From NCBI GenBank assembly GCA_934177795.1, contig CAKPPS010000004.1, positions 33,667-97,666 on the forward strand: DNA of 64,000 nucleotides. Reading direction: 5' to 3'. This document shows, piece by piece, positions 8,576 through 16,645 of the stretch. This stretch comes from an uncultured Clostridia bacterium. GTDB taxonomy: Bacteria > Bacillota > Clostridia > TANB77 > CAG-508. The translations under genes were made by a program, and so were the position numbers. The first letter of the stretch is position 1, and each line of letters begins with the position of its first letter. The notes beneath the pieces were generated by a model. That model ran no database searches. It was not told the DNA's origin and saw only the letters and a program-made list of their open reading frames with translations.

Positions 8576-8977
8576 ATGGCTAATAAAGAAAATGTAGTTT
8601 TTTATGGTACAGGTAGAAGAAAATCTTCAATAGCAAGAGTTAGACTTGTTGAAGGTAATGGAAAAATAACTATAAATGGAAAAGATATCGAAGATTTCTT
8701 TGGTTTAGAAACTTTAAAAGTTATCGTTAGACAACCACTTACTGTTACAGATACTACATCTAAATATGATGTTATTTGTACTGTTAAAGGTGGAGGATTT
8801 ACAGGTCAAGCCGGAGCTGTTAGACATGGAATAGCTAGAGCTTTAAATGAAGCTAACCGTGAATATAGACCTGCATTAAAAACAAATGGATTCTTAACTA
8901 GAGATCCTCGTATGAAAGAAAGAAAAAAATACGGTCTTAAAAAAGCTCGTAAAGCTCCTCAATTTTCAAAGAGATAA
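8576..8977 (+). CDS. rpsI: 30S ribosomal protein S9
   Basis: This 133-residue protein starts after a short linker with YGTGRRKSSIARVRL and ends KKARKAPQFSKR, the basic tail that reaches the P-site tRNA. It is translated directly after rplM from an internal GGGAGG. Its last six codons and stop lie inside a 40-bp sequence that is repeated at 10520-10559, so the gene's 3' end looks like the attachment target of an integrated element. The coding sequence itself is intact. Confidence 0.97.
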   Translation: MANKENVVFYGTGRRKSSIARVRLVEGNGKITINGKDIEDFFGLETLKVIVRQPLTVTDTTSKYDVICTVKGGGFTGQAGAVRHGIARALNEANREYRPALKTNGFLTRDPRMKERKKYGLKKARKAPQFSKR

Positions 8978-9000
8978 AAAGAGCTTTTATCAAAAACAAA
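8961..9000. repeat. direct repeat copy 1 at the rpsI 3' end (attL-like)
   Basis: Bases 8961-9000 match 10520-10559 at 39 of 40 positions, with 34 in a row identical. The repeat covers the last rpsI codons, its stop and the start of its 3' UTR. Target duplication at the 3' end of a ribosomal protein gene is the usual footprint of site-specific integration. Confidence 0.7.
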
Positions 9001-9036
9001 AAAACTCAGAAGTTTCAAAACTTCCGAGTTTTTTTG
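9001..9036 (+). terminator. terminator of rplM-rpsI
   Basis: AACTCAGAAGTTT and AAACTTCCGAGTT form a nearly perfect stem followed by seven T. Confidence 0.85.
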
Positions 9037-9198
9037 TTACTGTTCGGTAATTTTCACTATCAAACATCTGTAAACATTGAAATATCAATACTTTTATTTC
9101 TATATTTGTTCGTTTTTTTAACTCATAATATACAAGTAATATGCTAGTAATATACAAATTTATTTTCCATAGTCATTAATTTATCTAAAACGCACAAA

Positions 9199-9246
9199 AA
9201 AAGCTAACTATGCTCCTATATTATTTTTTTGCATAATCAGCTTTTT
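9199..9246. terminator. bidirectional terminator-like hairpin
   Basis: AAAAGCTAACTATGC and GCATAATCAGCTTTT are complementary with one mismatch, with A and T runs on the outer sides. It probably ends the leftward pseudogene transcript. Confidence 0.5.
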
Positions 9247-9277
9247 ATTTTATTAATATAACAAACTAAATTGTAAT

Positions 9278-9937
9278 TTACTTCCCACCCTTAGTTCCAA
9301 AAGGTACATATACTTGAAACATAATTTTGATTTTAGGTATATCTGCATTTATTACTTGCTTATCTAATATTTCTCTCATGAGAGCCATACAAAATTTCAT
9401 ACCTACTTCCTCAGAAATTAAATCTTTTAAATAAATATCATTATCCGCATATTTTTCTGGAAAATTAATAGAAAAATATGTCATTTTCTTTTTTTCCTCT
9501 TCCCATATTCTATATTTCACTTCACTTTTTCCATCAATTTTTATATTAACACATTTATTTAAAAATTTATCAATTTGTCCAACTTTACTTCAAGTAGCTA
9601 ACTTTTTATTTACATATACTTCATTCCAAGTGTCAAAGATTGGAAAATGTAATAATAAATTTCTTATAAAACTAAATACCTCATCCGCAATAATACCTTC
9701 CAAAGGTGGTCTTCCACCTTTTTTCATCCATTCAATATAATACTTTATTGGCTTATAATTTAATAGTTCTTTGTATATAGAAAAAGCTTCTCTTAATTTT
9801 AAAAAGCGTACATTTCCATTTTCTTCTATAAAATTATCAGCAACTATTTCATCATATAAATCGTAAAATCTATTATAAAAAAGTGTTAATACTTCAACTT
9901 CATTTTTACTTGGTTTTAATTCTTCTATGATTATCAA
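9278..9937 (-). pseudogene. unknown gene interrupted by an in-frame TGA
   Basis: Two pieces lie in the same frame, 115 codons (9937-9593) and about 100 codons (to 9278), separated only by TGA at 9590-9592. The joined product would be near 220 residues: MIIIEELKPSKNEVEVLTLF ... NEVYVNKKLAT[stop]SKVGQIDKFLNKC ... FQVYVPFGTKGGK. It has mostly helical segments and no membrane helix. I do not recognise the family. The simplest reading is a TGG-to-TGA nonsense mutation, because TGA acts as a true stop elsewhere in the window (for example at 34670-34672). A separate GTG start at 9520 has no convincing ribosome site. The gene lies inside the rpsI-flanked remnant island, where decay is expected. Confidence 0.55.
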
Positions 9938-9987
9938 CTCACTTTCGATTAATTTATATTATTTTCATTATAATTTTATCTTTTTTC

Positions 9988-10017
9988 TTGACTTTTTATC
10001 TTTAAATAGCTTATAAT
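9988..10017 (+). promoter_or_regulatory. promoter of a short antisense RNA
   Basis: TTGACT (9988-9993) and TATAAT (10012-10017) with 18-base spacing point rightwards toward the small toxin-like gene on the other strand. Confidence 0.65.
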
Positions 10018-10023
10018 AAATAT

Positions 10024-10114
10024 AGGAAATGACAAATCCACAAACGTGGTTTTGCCAAAATTAGTTGTAAAAACTCACACCTAACTCGCCAAAGTTACAG
10101 ATGTGAGCTTTTTT
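10024..10114 (+). ncRNA. candidate type I antitoxin RNA, about 90 nt
   Basis: A transcript from the 9988-10017 promoter would start near 10024 and end at the hairpin and T run at 10074-10114. It would be antisense to the end of the small membrane peptide gene (10113-10232) and its terminator. Its first bases resemble the first bases of the opposing toxin transcript. The RNA is inferred from promoter and terminator only. Confidence 0.5.
10074..10114. terminator. bidirectional terminator shared by toxin and antisense RNA
   Basis: CTCACA (10074-10079) and TGTGAG (10102-10107) pair, with AAAAA before and TTTTTT after, so transcripts from both sides can end here. Confidence 0.6.
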
Positions 10115-10232
10115 ATTTATGTAGTTGCTTATCAACCCAGTTCTTATACAGAACTGCTGTCAAGGCAACGTTTAATGTTAAAGAAAACATTAAGGATAAT
10201 ATTAAAAATAGTATCACTTTAATCATAAACAT
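10113..10232 (-). CDS. 39-residue hydrophobic peptide, candidate type I toxin
   Basis: I read this short gene by hand: ATG at 10232, stop TAA 10113-10115. It encodes one long membrane helix (IKVILFLILSLMFSLTLNVA) and a charged tail, NWVDKQLHK, the usual shape of type I toxin peptides. A long ribosome site (AGGAGAGGTGG) stands 2-3 bases before the ATG. It can be masked, because CCACCT upstream pairs with AGGTGG and the inner TACGA and TCGTA also pair. The gene has its own promoter at 10310-10338 and ends against a bidirectional terminator with a convergent small RNA. Type I toxins of this size insert in the inner membrane. No named family is recognised, so the call rests on architecture. Confidence 0.55.
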   Translation of the reverse strand: MFMIKVILFLILSLMFSLTLNVALTAVLYKNWVDKQLHK

Positions 10233-10309
10233 CACCACCTCTCCTACGATATTTCGTAAAATTTAGGTGGCAAAACCACATCTGTTTCTCATCATTTCCT
10301 ATGCTAATT

Positions 10310-10338
10310 ATTCTACAATATTATTAAAAATTTGTCTA
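10310..10338 (-). promoter_or_regulatory. promoter of the candidate type I toxin
   Basis: On the minus strand TAGACA (10338-10333) and TAGAAT (10315-10310) are 17 bases apart, giving a leader of about 70 bases before the toxin ATG. Confidence 0.55.
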
Positions 10339-10507
10339 TAATATTAATAAATTTTTATAATCTATTTATGTTTATAAATTCATAAATCTTATTTTTAATA
10401 TGGCTTATTTTCTAACTTTTACAATATATTTTATCTCTATTTATCCTTGCTTATATGCAATATGTAGTAAACAAATAATATACAAAAATCCACATAAACA
10501 TTGAAAT

Positions 10508-10666
10508 CTAAACATTTGTAATTTGCAAAGAGATAAAAAGAGCTTTTATCAAAAACAAAGGTCGTAATTCTTTTTCATTTTTATTATAAGCCACCTTATT
10601 ATCAAATTTTCTTAAATAATCACAATAATCTGAGTTAACTCTGACAATCTTTAAATTTATAATCAT
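10508..10666 (-). pseudogene. truncated ToxN/AbiQ-like type III toxin, N-terminal fragment
   Basis: From ATG 10666 (GGAGG eight bases upstream) the frame reads MIINLKIVRVNSDYCDYLRK, then FDNKVAYNKNEKELRP. This is the N-terminal pattern of ToxN/AbiQ endoribonucleases, in which a KEFDxKVxYN-type stretch is followed by xxRPF. Homology stops after 36 codons, exactly where the 40-bp rpsI-derived repeat begins. The frame then runs through unrelated sequence to a TAG at 10508. Intact family members are about 160-200 residues, so this is a broken toxin. A terminator hairpin at 10724-10753 lies between it and the region where an RNA antitoxin would be expected. No clear tandem repeats survive there. 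Confidence 0.6.
10520..10559. repeat. direct repeat copy 2 (attR-like)
   Basis: This is the second copy of the rpsI 3'-end sequence, 1.56 kb from the first and fused directly to the truncated toxin gene. It contains former rpsI codons but has no ribosomal gene in front. Confidence 0.7.
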
Positions 10667-11011
10667 TGCAATTTGCCTCCTTAGTATTTCAATTATATAT
10701 TAAAATTTATAAAAATACTATATACAAAAGGATTAGAGTTTAACCTCTAATCCCCATTTTTTAAGTTCCAATTTAATGGCTGGATTCACCAACTTTTTTG
10801 CTATTTCTAGCAATAATATTATATGCAATTTAGCTAAATTTATTGCTTTATGTATTTTTAATACCATATTTTTAGATAAGAATCAATATTTTTTTAAAAA
10901 TTTTTAATTTACATATTTTAATACTACAATTATAATTTTTTATAATTTCTTACTGAATTGTAACATTTATTCTAAACCCCAAATTACTATTTATTATAAT
11001 TTTATCTTTCC
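10667..11011. other. intergenic region upstream of the broken toxin
   Basis: The region holds a minus-strand terminator hairpin (GGATTAGAG with CTCTAATCC, 10724-10753) placed as in type III toxin-antitoxin loci. It also contains a 44-codon leftward frame of doubtful reality (peptide end KKWGLEVKL). The remaining AT-rich sequence shows no other gene, and I found no tandem antitoxin repeats. Confidence 0.4.
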
Positions 11012-11710
11012 CTATTCTATAATATCTATAGCTTCATTTGAATTAATTCCTTCTATATTATAATAAGTTTCTGGAATTTTTCCCATAATTACGTTTTCTA
11101 TTAATAATACCTGATTCGATATACTCTTAGTTATGTCTTTAAATGGTGTTAATATGCTAACTTCACAATTCACCTGTAAGTATACTCTGTGTAGCGTTTG
11201 GTTTATACCTTTAGCAGTAAATTCACTCCTTAAATCTGTATCTATGTTACCAATAGATGATATTTTTATTTTTACTCCTGGTCCTCTGCCAGCAAGTAAT
11301 TTTATTCCACTAAAACTTCCTAGTGGTATTTCTATATCTTCTTTTCCTCTACTATTCAAATCTTCTTGAATTTTTCGAGCTGCATCTGATATTATATCAT
11401 TTATCGGATATATATTGGATTTTACCATTGTTATATTTCCACTTGAATCTTTTTCTATTGTAAACATCTCTTCATAATTATGTTTATTCATGACTTCTGT
11501 TGCCTTTTCATTAGTTGCTAATGTTGCAATGCTTTTAGCTTCATCTTCACACAATTTTTCAAATACTGGTGATACTGAATCTATCATAATTTTTACTGAT
11601 GTAATTATAGTTATTAAAAAAAATATTATAAAAATAAACTTTTTCTTGTTTTTTATTTTTTTTACATTTCTTGGAATACTAATTTTAGTTCTTGAGTAAA
11701 TCTTATCCAT
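11012..11710 (-). CDS. yunB: sporulation protein YunB
   Basis: The 232-residue protein has a basic N terminus and one membrane helix (about residues 25-45, KFIFIIFFLITIITSVKIMI). It then carries the YunB domain with the conserved GRGPGVKIKISSIGNIDT and the terminal IPETYYNIEG. In Bacillus, YunB is a mother-cell sigma-E product needed for proper spore formation; its biochemical role is unknown. Its ATG overlaps the end of the upstream SPOCS/LysM gene by 8 bases, so the two are translated together in a sporulation operon. Confidence 0.9.
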   Translation of the reverse strand: MDKIYSRTKISIPRNVKKIKNKKKFIFIIFFLITIITSVKIMIDSVSPVFEKLCEDEAKSIATLATNEKATEVMNKHNYEEMFTIEKDSSGNITMVKSNIYPINDIISDAARKIQEDLNSRGKEDIEIPLGSFSGIKLLAGRGPGVKIKISSIGNIDTDLRSEFTAKGINQTLHRVYLQVNCEVSILTPFKDITKSISNQVLLIENVIMGKIPETYYNIEGINSNEAIDIIE

Positions 11711-13274
11711 AATTTATCATCGAAGGCTGATTATTGGCTATAGCTTTCTTTTGATATCTTGGTATAAATATTTTCTGGCCAGGATATATAACTTGTGGAT
11801 TTTCTATTCCATTTAATCTTACTATATCATCTACTGTGCTTCCAAATTTCTTGGCTATTTTCCATAAACTATCATCTTTTTTTACTATATACATAACTAT
11901 GCTATAGTCTTGCTCTTCTCTCTCCCCATTTGTTTTTATTTCATCAATTGTATTTATATTAATATTCTTATCTATATCTGTATTTATTTTCAATTTTATA
12001 TTTGCCAACACTTCTTCTTCATTCTGTATTATAAAATCTTGATTTGCTATTTCTATATTGTTACTAATATTTAAATTTTTAGTGTCTTCAACATTATCAA
12101 TACTATACTCATACGGAATTTTTTTATTTACACTTCGAACTTGCATATTATCATCTGCTAATATAAATTTTAAATCTAAATTACCTTCATAAATAATTTT
12201 ATCTAATTCTGTAGTTTCTTTTTCTATAATTGGATTTATATCAACATCTATTATATTTCTATTCCCCAGTTCTTCAATTTTCACCTTTTCTTTTATTTCT
12301 TTCTCATTATCAAAATGTCTTTTTCCCTCTATTGTTTTTATTGATTTCTTGCTAAATTCTATATTTTCATCAGGACTATATAAATCTTGAATAATATTAA
12401 TATTTTTCTTTTCATATACTTCTGTATTAACACATACTTCTATTTCCACATAAATAGAATGTTCTTCTACAGAATTTGGTTTTATTAGCATATTCCTTAT
12501 TTCATAATTTGTATTACATATATCCTCTTCTTTGACTTCTGGTATATCTATAAATCCTACAATTGGTATTCTAGCACTGACTTTATTTATTCTGTTATCT
12601 TCTGTTAAATATACTACTTTTATTTCAGCTTCTGCCTTTGTTAAAACTTTATTATAACTTATTTTGATATCCCTATTAACTATTTCTGTATTCATTTTTA
12701 ATACTTCCACCAAATTATCCACATTATCTATCGCTATATTATCTTTTGCATATATTTTTGTCTCTCCACTTCCTACTACTGAATTTACCGCTAATTCTTC
12801 TTTTAACATTTGAATTTGATTTGTATTTTCTAAATCATTTACAATTGATATTTCCTCTTGAGAGAATATTTCTATATTTATCTCTATAGTAGCTTTTATT
12901 GATAATTTTCTCTCATTTATTATTTTAGCTTCTATTTCTTTTATGTTTGTCTTGAGCTTACACCTCATTTCATTAGTTATATTTGGAATATTAATTACTT
13001 CTGATAAATTTATATCTGCATTAATTCCTCTTATATTATCTTTACTATCATCTGTCATATACATAATATATGTATTAATTTTTCCTTCTATTTTTACCTT
13101 CTCATCTATTAGTTCTTTTTTATCTAAACATAACACTCCACTTGTACAAATTATATTTAAAATATCTGGCTTTGAATCTGGTACTATCACATCACCTTCA
13201 ACAAATATAATTTCTTTTTTAGTTGTTACTTTTTTATTTATTTTTAAATTTTCTCTTAAGGTATTTATAGCCAT
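11703..13274 (-). CDS. sipL: SPOCS (DUF3794) and LysM protein, SipL-like spore morphogenetic factor
   Basis: The 523-residue protein contains repeated SPOCS/DUF3794 units over roughly residues 1-440. The first opens with KKEIIFVEGDVIVPDSKPDI and a later one contains VVYLTEDNRI. A C-terminal LysM domain (about 455-505) reads VKKDDSLWKIAKKFGSTVDD to YPGQKIFIPR. This order matches Clostridioides difficile SipL, which binds SpoIVA and ties the coat to the forespore membrane; SipL is about 510 residues. Neighbours yunB, veg and yabG support a sporulation role. A GGAGG ribosome site precedes the ATG. The symbol is by architecture and synteny, not by proven orthology. Confidence 0.85.
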   Translation of the reverse strand: MAINTLRENLKINKKVTTKKEIIFVEGDVIVPDSKPDILNIICTSGVLCLDKKELIDEKVKIEGKINTYIMYMTDDSKDNIRGINADINLSEVINIPNITNEMRCKLKTNIKEIEAKIINERKLSIKATIEINIEIFSQEEISIVNDLENTNQIQMLKEELAVNSVVGSGETKIYAKDNIAIDNVDNLVEVLKMNTEIVNRDIKISYNKVLTKAEAEIKVVYLTEDNRINKVSARIPIVGFIDIPEVKEEDICNTNYEIRNMLIKPNSVEEHSIYVEIEVCVNTEVYEKKNINIIQDLYSPDENIEFSKKSIKTIEGKRHFDNEKEIKEKVKIEELGNRNIIDVDINPIIEKETTELDKIIYEGNLDLKFILADDNMQVRSVNKKIPYEYSIDNVEDTKNLNISNNIEIANQDFIIQNEEEVLANIKLKINTDIDKNININTIDEIKTNGEREEQDYSIVMYIVKKDDSLWKIAKKFGSTVDDIVRLNGIENPQVIYPGQKIFIPRYQKKAIANNQPSMINYG

Positions 13275-13476
13275 TTTTTACCTCCTCCATATATTCTTTA
13301 TTTTAATATATGAAAATAGTACATATTTTAGAACTATAGACATTACTTATTTCTAGTTGAGCTTTAATTTTTTGAAATAGAAAATCTAAAAAAGATAGAT
13401 ATTATAGCTTTTTATATAATAATATAGCCTATACTTTTCTAGTATACAAAAAAGAGAAAACAAATAATGCTTTCTC

Positions 13477-13776
13477 TTAAACTTCTGTCATTTTTCTTTT
13501 TTTAATATTTACTGGTGGTGGTATTAATGGACTATAAGAATTGCCATCAAACACTTCCACTTCTACTGTTCTTGTTAAAATATCTGTATAGCTATATGTT
13601 ACATTTCTATTATTTTCTTCGTATTTAACTACAAAAATATTAGGATATGCTTTTTCTATTGTTGCTTCTTTTTCAAAGGCTTTACATCTTCCTAACGAAC
13701 CTTTTACTATTATTTTTTGTCCTACTTTTTCTAAGATGTCAGTTTTTAGATTTGTTATATCATTTTTACAAATCAT
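13477..13776 (-). CDS. veg: Veg family protein
   Basis: The 99-residue protein reads MICKNDITNLKTDILEKVGQ, then KIIVKGSLGRCKAFEKEATI and VTYSYTDILTRTVEVEVF. This is the Veg fold, a small beta-barrel with the conserved GR(K/C) loop. Veg is abundant in Bacillus, stimulates biofilm genes and has been linked to spore outgrowth. It lies between yabG and sipL as in many clostridia. The C-terminal extension PPPVNIKKRKMTEV is slightly longer than in Bacillus Veg. Confidence 0.9.
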   Translation of the reverse strand: MICKNDITNLKTDILEKVGQKIIVKGSLGRCKAFEKEATIEKAYPNIFVVKYEENNRNVTYSYTDILTRTVEVEVFDGNSYSPLIPPPVNIKKRKMTEV

Positions 13777-13939
13777 CTTATCACCTACTCCCTTAAGATG
13801 ATTTGATTATAGCATTTTTCATAAAAATTGTCAAAAAAATACTTTTTATGTCTATCTATGAAATCAGTTGATTTTTCAATGTTTATATCAACTTTTTCTT
13901 GTTTTATTACATTTGTATTACTTTTTGTTGTCATTATTG

Positions 13940-14758
13940 TTACATTCGATTTATTATTCTATACATTTTCCCATTTGCCCCTATTCCATTAATTCCTTTC
14001 TTACCATCTCTTAGTTCTTTTTCTATATCGTCTATTGTAACATATTTATATTTTTCTGTTATTGCTATTTTTTTGGCTACAATTAAAGGATCTACAAAAT
14101 CTATTAATATTCGTGCTGGAGATGAAGCAAAATTAGCTCCAGCTGATATTAATGCTTCAAAATAACTCTGGCAAGCTCCGGCAAATATTACTAAATTTTT
14201 ATTATAGTCTTTATCATATCTTCGTGCTTCTTTTACTGTTTCTATAAAATATTTAGAATTTCTATAATTATATATATTATCATATTTAGAAACATTTTTT
14301 ATCATTCCATCATGCCCAGTTATAATTAATATATCTGGATTATATATTTTCAATAAATTATATACTACTTTAGGTTGTTTATTCTCTGGTATATTTTTAA
14401 CAATTGCATTTAAATTGGCTTTTTTATAATATCTATATGATTTCTCACTATATTTTCTATCCCCATCTAAATGCAATATTTTACCTGTTATTATATATTT
14501 ATTTCTGCTATTGGGTTCTTCCATTCTATTTTCTATTCTCTTTTGTATATAGCTTAAGTCTTTATTTATACGTTCTTTATCTGCTTTTTCAAGATCTTTT
14601 AATGGACTATCTGCTTCTACTCTTTCGATTATTCCTATTAATATTGCTATTTTATCTTGTGGATTATCTATTATATTTTTTACTTGAAATAATATATCAT
14701 TACCATGAGATTTTCTAGTTACTATATCTCCTAATTTTATTTTATTCATTATTATCAC
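13940..14758 (-). CDS. yabG: sporulation-specific protease YabG
   Basis: The 272-residue protein starts MIIMNKIKLGDIVTRKSHGN, with the small beta domain typical of YabG. It contains PDILIITGHDGMI with the conserved GHDG and a second conserved segment, LVIFAGACQSYFEALISAGA, with a candidate nucleophilic cysteine. YabG is a mother-cell protease that trims coat and cortex proteins and, in C. difficile, germination pseudoproteases. It is the distal member of the veg/sipL cluster. The next gene upstream on the same strand is the interrupted spoIIID, so the mobile element sits directly beside a sporulation operon. Confidence 0.92.
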   Translation of the reverse strand: MIIMNKIKLGDIVTRKSHGNDILFQVKNIIDNPQDKIAILIGIIERVEADSPLKDLEKADKERINKDLSYIQKRIENRMEEPNSRNKYIITGKILHLDGDRKYSEKSYRYYKKANLNAIVKNIPENKQPKVVYNLLKIYNPDILIITGHDGMIKNVSKYDNIYNYRNSKYFIETVKEARRYDKDYNKNLVIFAGACQSYFEALISAGANFASSPARILIDFVDPLIVAKKIAITEKYKYVTIDDIEKELRDGKKGINGIGANGKMYRIINRM

Positions 14759-14844
14759 CTCAAAACTAAGCTACTATATTTTATGTCAAATTATGTCAAT
14801 TGGTGATATTAATTCTTAATACATGTTTTTCTCCATTATGTTTT

Positions 14845-15006
14845 TTACTTATTCTTTAGTTGATTTAAATGACTATATTTTAATTTAGTTGCCATTCCCC
14901 CTCTTATATGTCTTTCTGCTTTATTTTCATCTAGTATCTTTCTTACTTCAATTGCCAAACTTGGATTTATTTTTTTTAACCTTTCAGATACATCTTTATG
15001 TACTGT
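14845..15006 (-). CDS. spoIIID: spoIIID, 3' half (separated from its 5' half by a recombinase element)
   Basis: From the core at 14989-15006 the frame reads TTVHKDVSERLKKINPSLAI and continues to HIRGGMATKLKYSHLNQLKN. This is the C-terminal half of SpoIIID: the end of the DNA-recognition helix (STVHKD), the ERLxxINPxLAxEV segment and the basic RHIRGGxATKLKY helix. In Bacillus, SpoIIID is a mother-cell regulator that adjusts the sigma-E regulon and activates sigK. There is no start codon or ribosome site fitting this half alone. The matching 5' half lies at 19655-19772 in the same orientation and, once joined through the shared 18-bp core, gives 89 residues against 93 in B. subtilis. Confidence 0.85.
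   Translation of the reverse strand, partial: TVHKDVSERLKKINPSLAIEVRKILDENKAERHIRGGMATKLKYSHLNQLKNK
14989..15006. repeat. attL-like core plus arm (element / spoIIID 3' junction)
   Basis: The 18-bp core here matches 19647-19664 at 17 of 18 positions. The element-side arm AAGAACGGTAGAA (15017-15029) is the exact inverse of the arm at the other end (19628-19640). Confidence 0.8.
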
Positions 15007-16627
15007 TGTTACTTTTAAGAACGGTAGAATTTTCTTCATTGTTATTAGCTTCTTTGTGTTTTGTATCTTTAGCACTCGGGTATATATCTTCGAATCTTGT
15101 TATTACTGGTTCATTTGTTCCTATTTCATTTAGTAATTTTAGTCTTACTTCTACATTTGAATCTGAATCAACTTCAATTACATCTATAATTGTTTTTAAC
15201 ATTGCATTTGTTATTGTTTGATTATTTAATATGTCATCTACTGTTTTTATTGTTTTATTAAGTTCTTTTTCTAGTACATCTTTTTCTTTTATTTCTGATG
15301 TTATTAGTTTTAATTCTCTTTCAAGCCTTGCTATATCTTCATTTAATGGATTTGTATATTTCTTTAATTCTTGTATATTGATTATTTCATTTTGAAACAT
15401 TTCCATGTATTTTTGTTTTTTAACTGTTACTTTTTCAATTTCTTTTAAAAGACTTTCTTCACTTCTTTCATTGTTTTCTCTTAATTTTGTAATCTTTTCA
15501 AATTCTTTTTCAACAGCTTTCATAAAATCTTTTTTATTTTTTATTATACTTTTTAAATATATTTTTATTGCATTTAAAAGTTCTTCTTCATCAATTACTG
15601 TTGTGTTTGGACAATGGTTTACTCCCATTGAATTTCTTCCACTACATACCCATCTTATATATTCTGGTCCATCAGCTGTATATTTTCTCTTTATTCTTCT
15701 AAATGAATAACCACAATGTTTGCAATATATAAGTGTGCTAAATACATATTCTGTTTTTTCTCTTTTGTTATTTAATTTAAATTCGTTTGATCTTTGTTCT
15801 AGTAGTTCTTGTGCTCTGTTAAATAGTTCGTCTGATATTATTCTCATTTCTGGCTTTTCCACTATTATCCATTCTTCTTCTGGTAATTCTTTTCTTGTTC
15901 CTGTTATAAAATCTGTTACTTCTGATTTTTTATTTGTTACTCTTCCTGTATATATTGGATTTTTAAGCATTCTTACAATAGATGTTTGTACCCATTTTGA
16001 TTTTGTTTTTTTAGTACGTATTCCTCTGTCATTTAAGTTCCATGCTATTTTTGTTGTACCTATTCCTTTATATACGTAACTTTCAAATATTTCTTTTACG
16101 ATTTTTGCTTCTTCTTCATTTATTTTTAAAGTATATCTTTCATCTGGAATTTTGTCATATCCAAATACCAAATTAGGCACTCTTCCTTTTTTAGCTGTGA
16201 TGTCTTTTCCAAATTTAACTCTTTTAGACATATTGGCACTTTCTTGCTGTGCCATTGCTCCTAAAATTGTTAATATAAATTCAGAGCCACCTTCCATTAC
16301 TTCACCATTGTTTAAGAAATCAACTTGTACACCATAAGATTTTAACTCTCTTACACTTTGTAATAAGTCTACTGTATTTCTTGCAAAACGGCTTACATCT
16401 TTTACTACTACTTTATCGAATTTTTTTGCTTTTGCATCTATCATCATTTGTTGAAATTGTTTTCTGTGTTTTATTTGTTTTCCTGATATTCCTTCATCTG
16501 CATATAGCTTGTACAATTCATATCCATTCTTTTTTGTAAATTCATTAAAAAATTCTATTTGCTTTTCTAATGAATCTATCTGTGCTTCTTTTTCTGTTGA
16601 TACCCTACAATATGCTGCAATTTTCAT
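14996..16627 (-). CDS. large serine recombinase
   Basis: This 543-residue enzyme has the resolvase catalytic domain (residues 1-145) with AYCRVST holding the nucleophilic serine, then SRFARN. The recombinase domain follows (about 155-270, GYDKIPDERYTLKINEEEAK), then the zinc ribbon YCKHCGYSFRRI ... CSGRNSMGVNHCP and a coiled coil (about 365-470). Such enzymes cut attB and attP at a central dinucleotide and need a directionality factor for excision. The gene lies at the element edge. Its last codons cross the attachment core into spoIIID sequence, so its TAA stop is formed by the core itself (ACA TAA). That suggests the integrated and excised forms encode slightly different recombinase tails. 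Confidence 0.92.
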   Translation of the reverse strand: MKIAAYCRVSTEKEAQIDSLEKQIEFFNEFTKKNGYELYKLYADEGISGKQIKHRKQFQQMMIDAKAKKFDKVVVKDVSRFARNTVDLLQSVRELKSYGVQVDFLNNGEVMEGGSEFILTILGAMAQQESANMSKRVKFGKDITAKKGRVPNLVFGYDKIPDERYTLKINEEEAKIVKEIFESYVYKGIGTTKIAWNLNDRGIRTKKTKSKWVQTSIVRMLKNPIYTGRVTNKKSEVTDFITGTRKELPEEEWIIVEKPEMRIISDELFNRAQELLEQRSNEFKLNNKREKTEYVFSTLIYCKHCGYSFRRIKRKYTADGPEYIRWVCSGRNSMGVNHCPNTTVIDEEELLNAIKIYLKSIIKNKKDFMKAVEKEFEKITKLRENNERSEESLLKEIEKVTVKKQKYMEMFQNEIINIQELKKYTNPLNEDIARLERELKLITSEIKEKDVLEKELNKTIKTVDDILNNQTITNAMLKTIIDVIEVDSDSNVEVRLKLLNEIGTNEPVITRFEDIYPSAKDTKHKEANNNEENSTVLKSNNST

Positions 16628-16645
16628 AACGCCTTTCTCCTTACC

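Larger units (their letters stand above)
10022..10302. repeat. inverted repeats framing the type I locus
   Basis: Two pairs of perfect inverted blocks frame the locus: ATAGGAAATGA (10022-10032) with TCATTTCCTAT (10292-10302), and GTGGTTTTGCCA (10046-10057) with TGGCAAAACCAC (10268-10279). They could allow 5'-3' pairing within a full-length toxin mRNA, or they could be the ends of a small mobile unit. Confidence 0.6.

Noticed and set aside
9590..9592. TGA read as tryptophan (alternative genetic code)
   Set aside because: TGA ends the pilin-like gene (34670-34672) and the 31-residue peptide gene at expected places, and conserved tryptophans elsewhere use TGG. A nonsense mutation is simpler.
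10681..11011. Tandem antitoxin repeats upstream of the truncated toxin
   Set aside because: I looked for repeated pseudoknot units on the minus strand and found only isolated short similarities; only the terminator hairpin is convincing.
14845..15075. The 76-codon frame at 14845 as an independent small gene or as the frameshifted recombinase tail
   Set aside because: It has no ribosome site. Its first 20 codons are recombinase text in another frame, and the rest is unmistakably the SpoIIID C terminus, so it is the separated 3' half of spoIIID.
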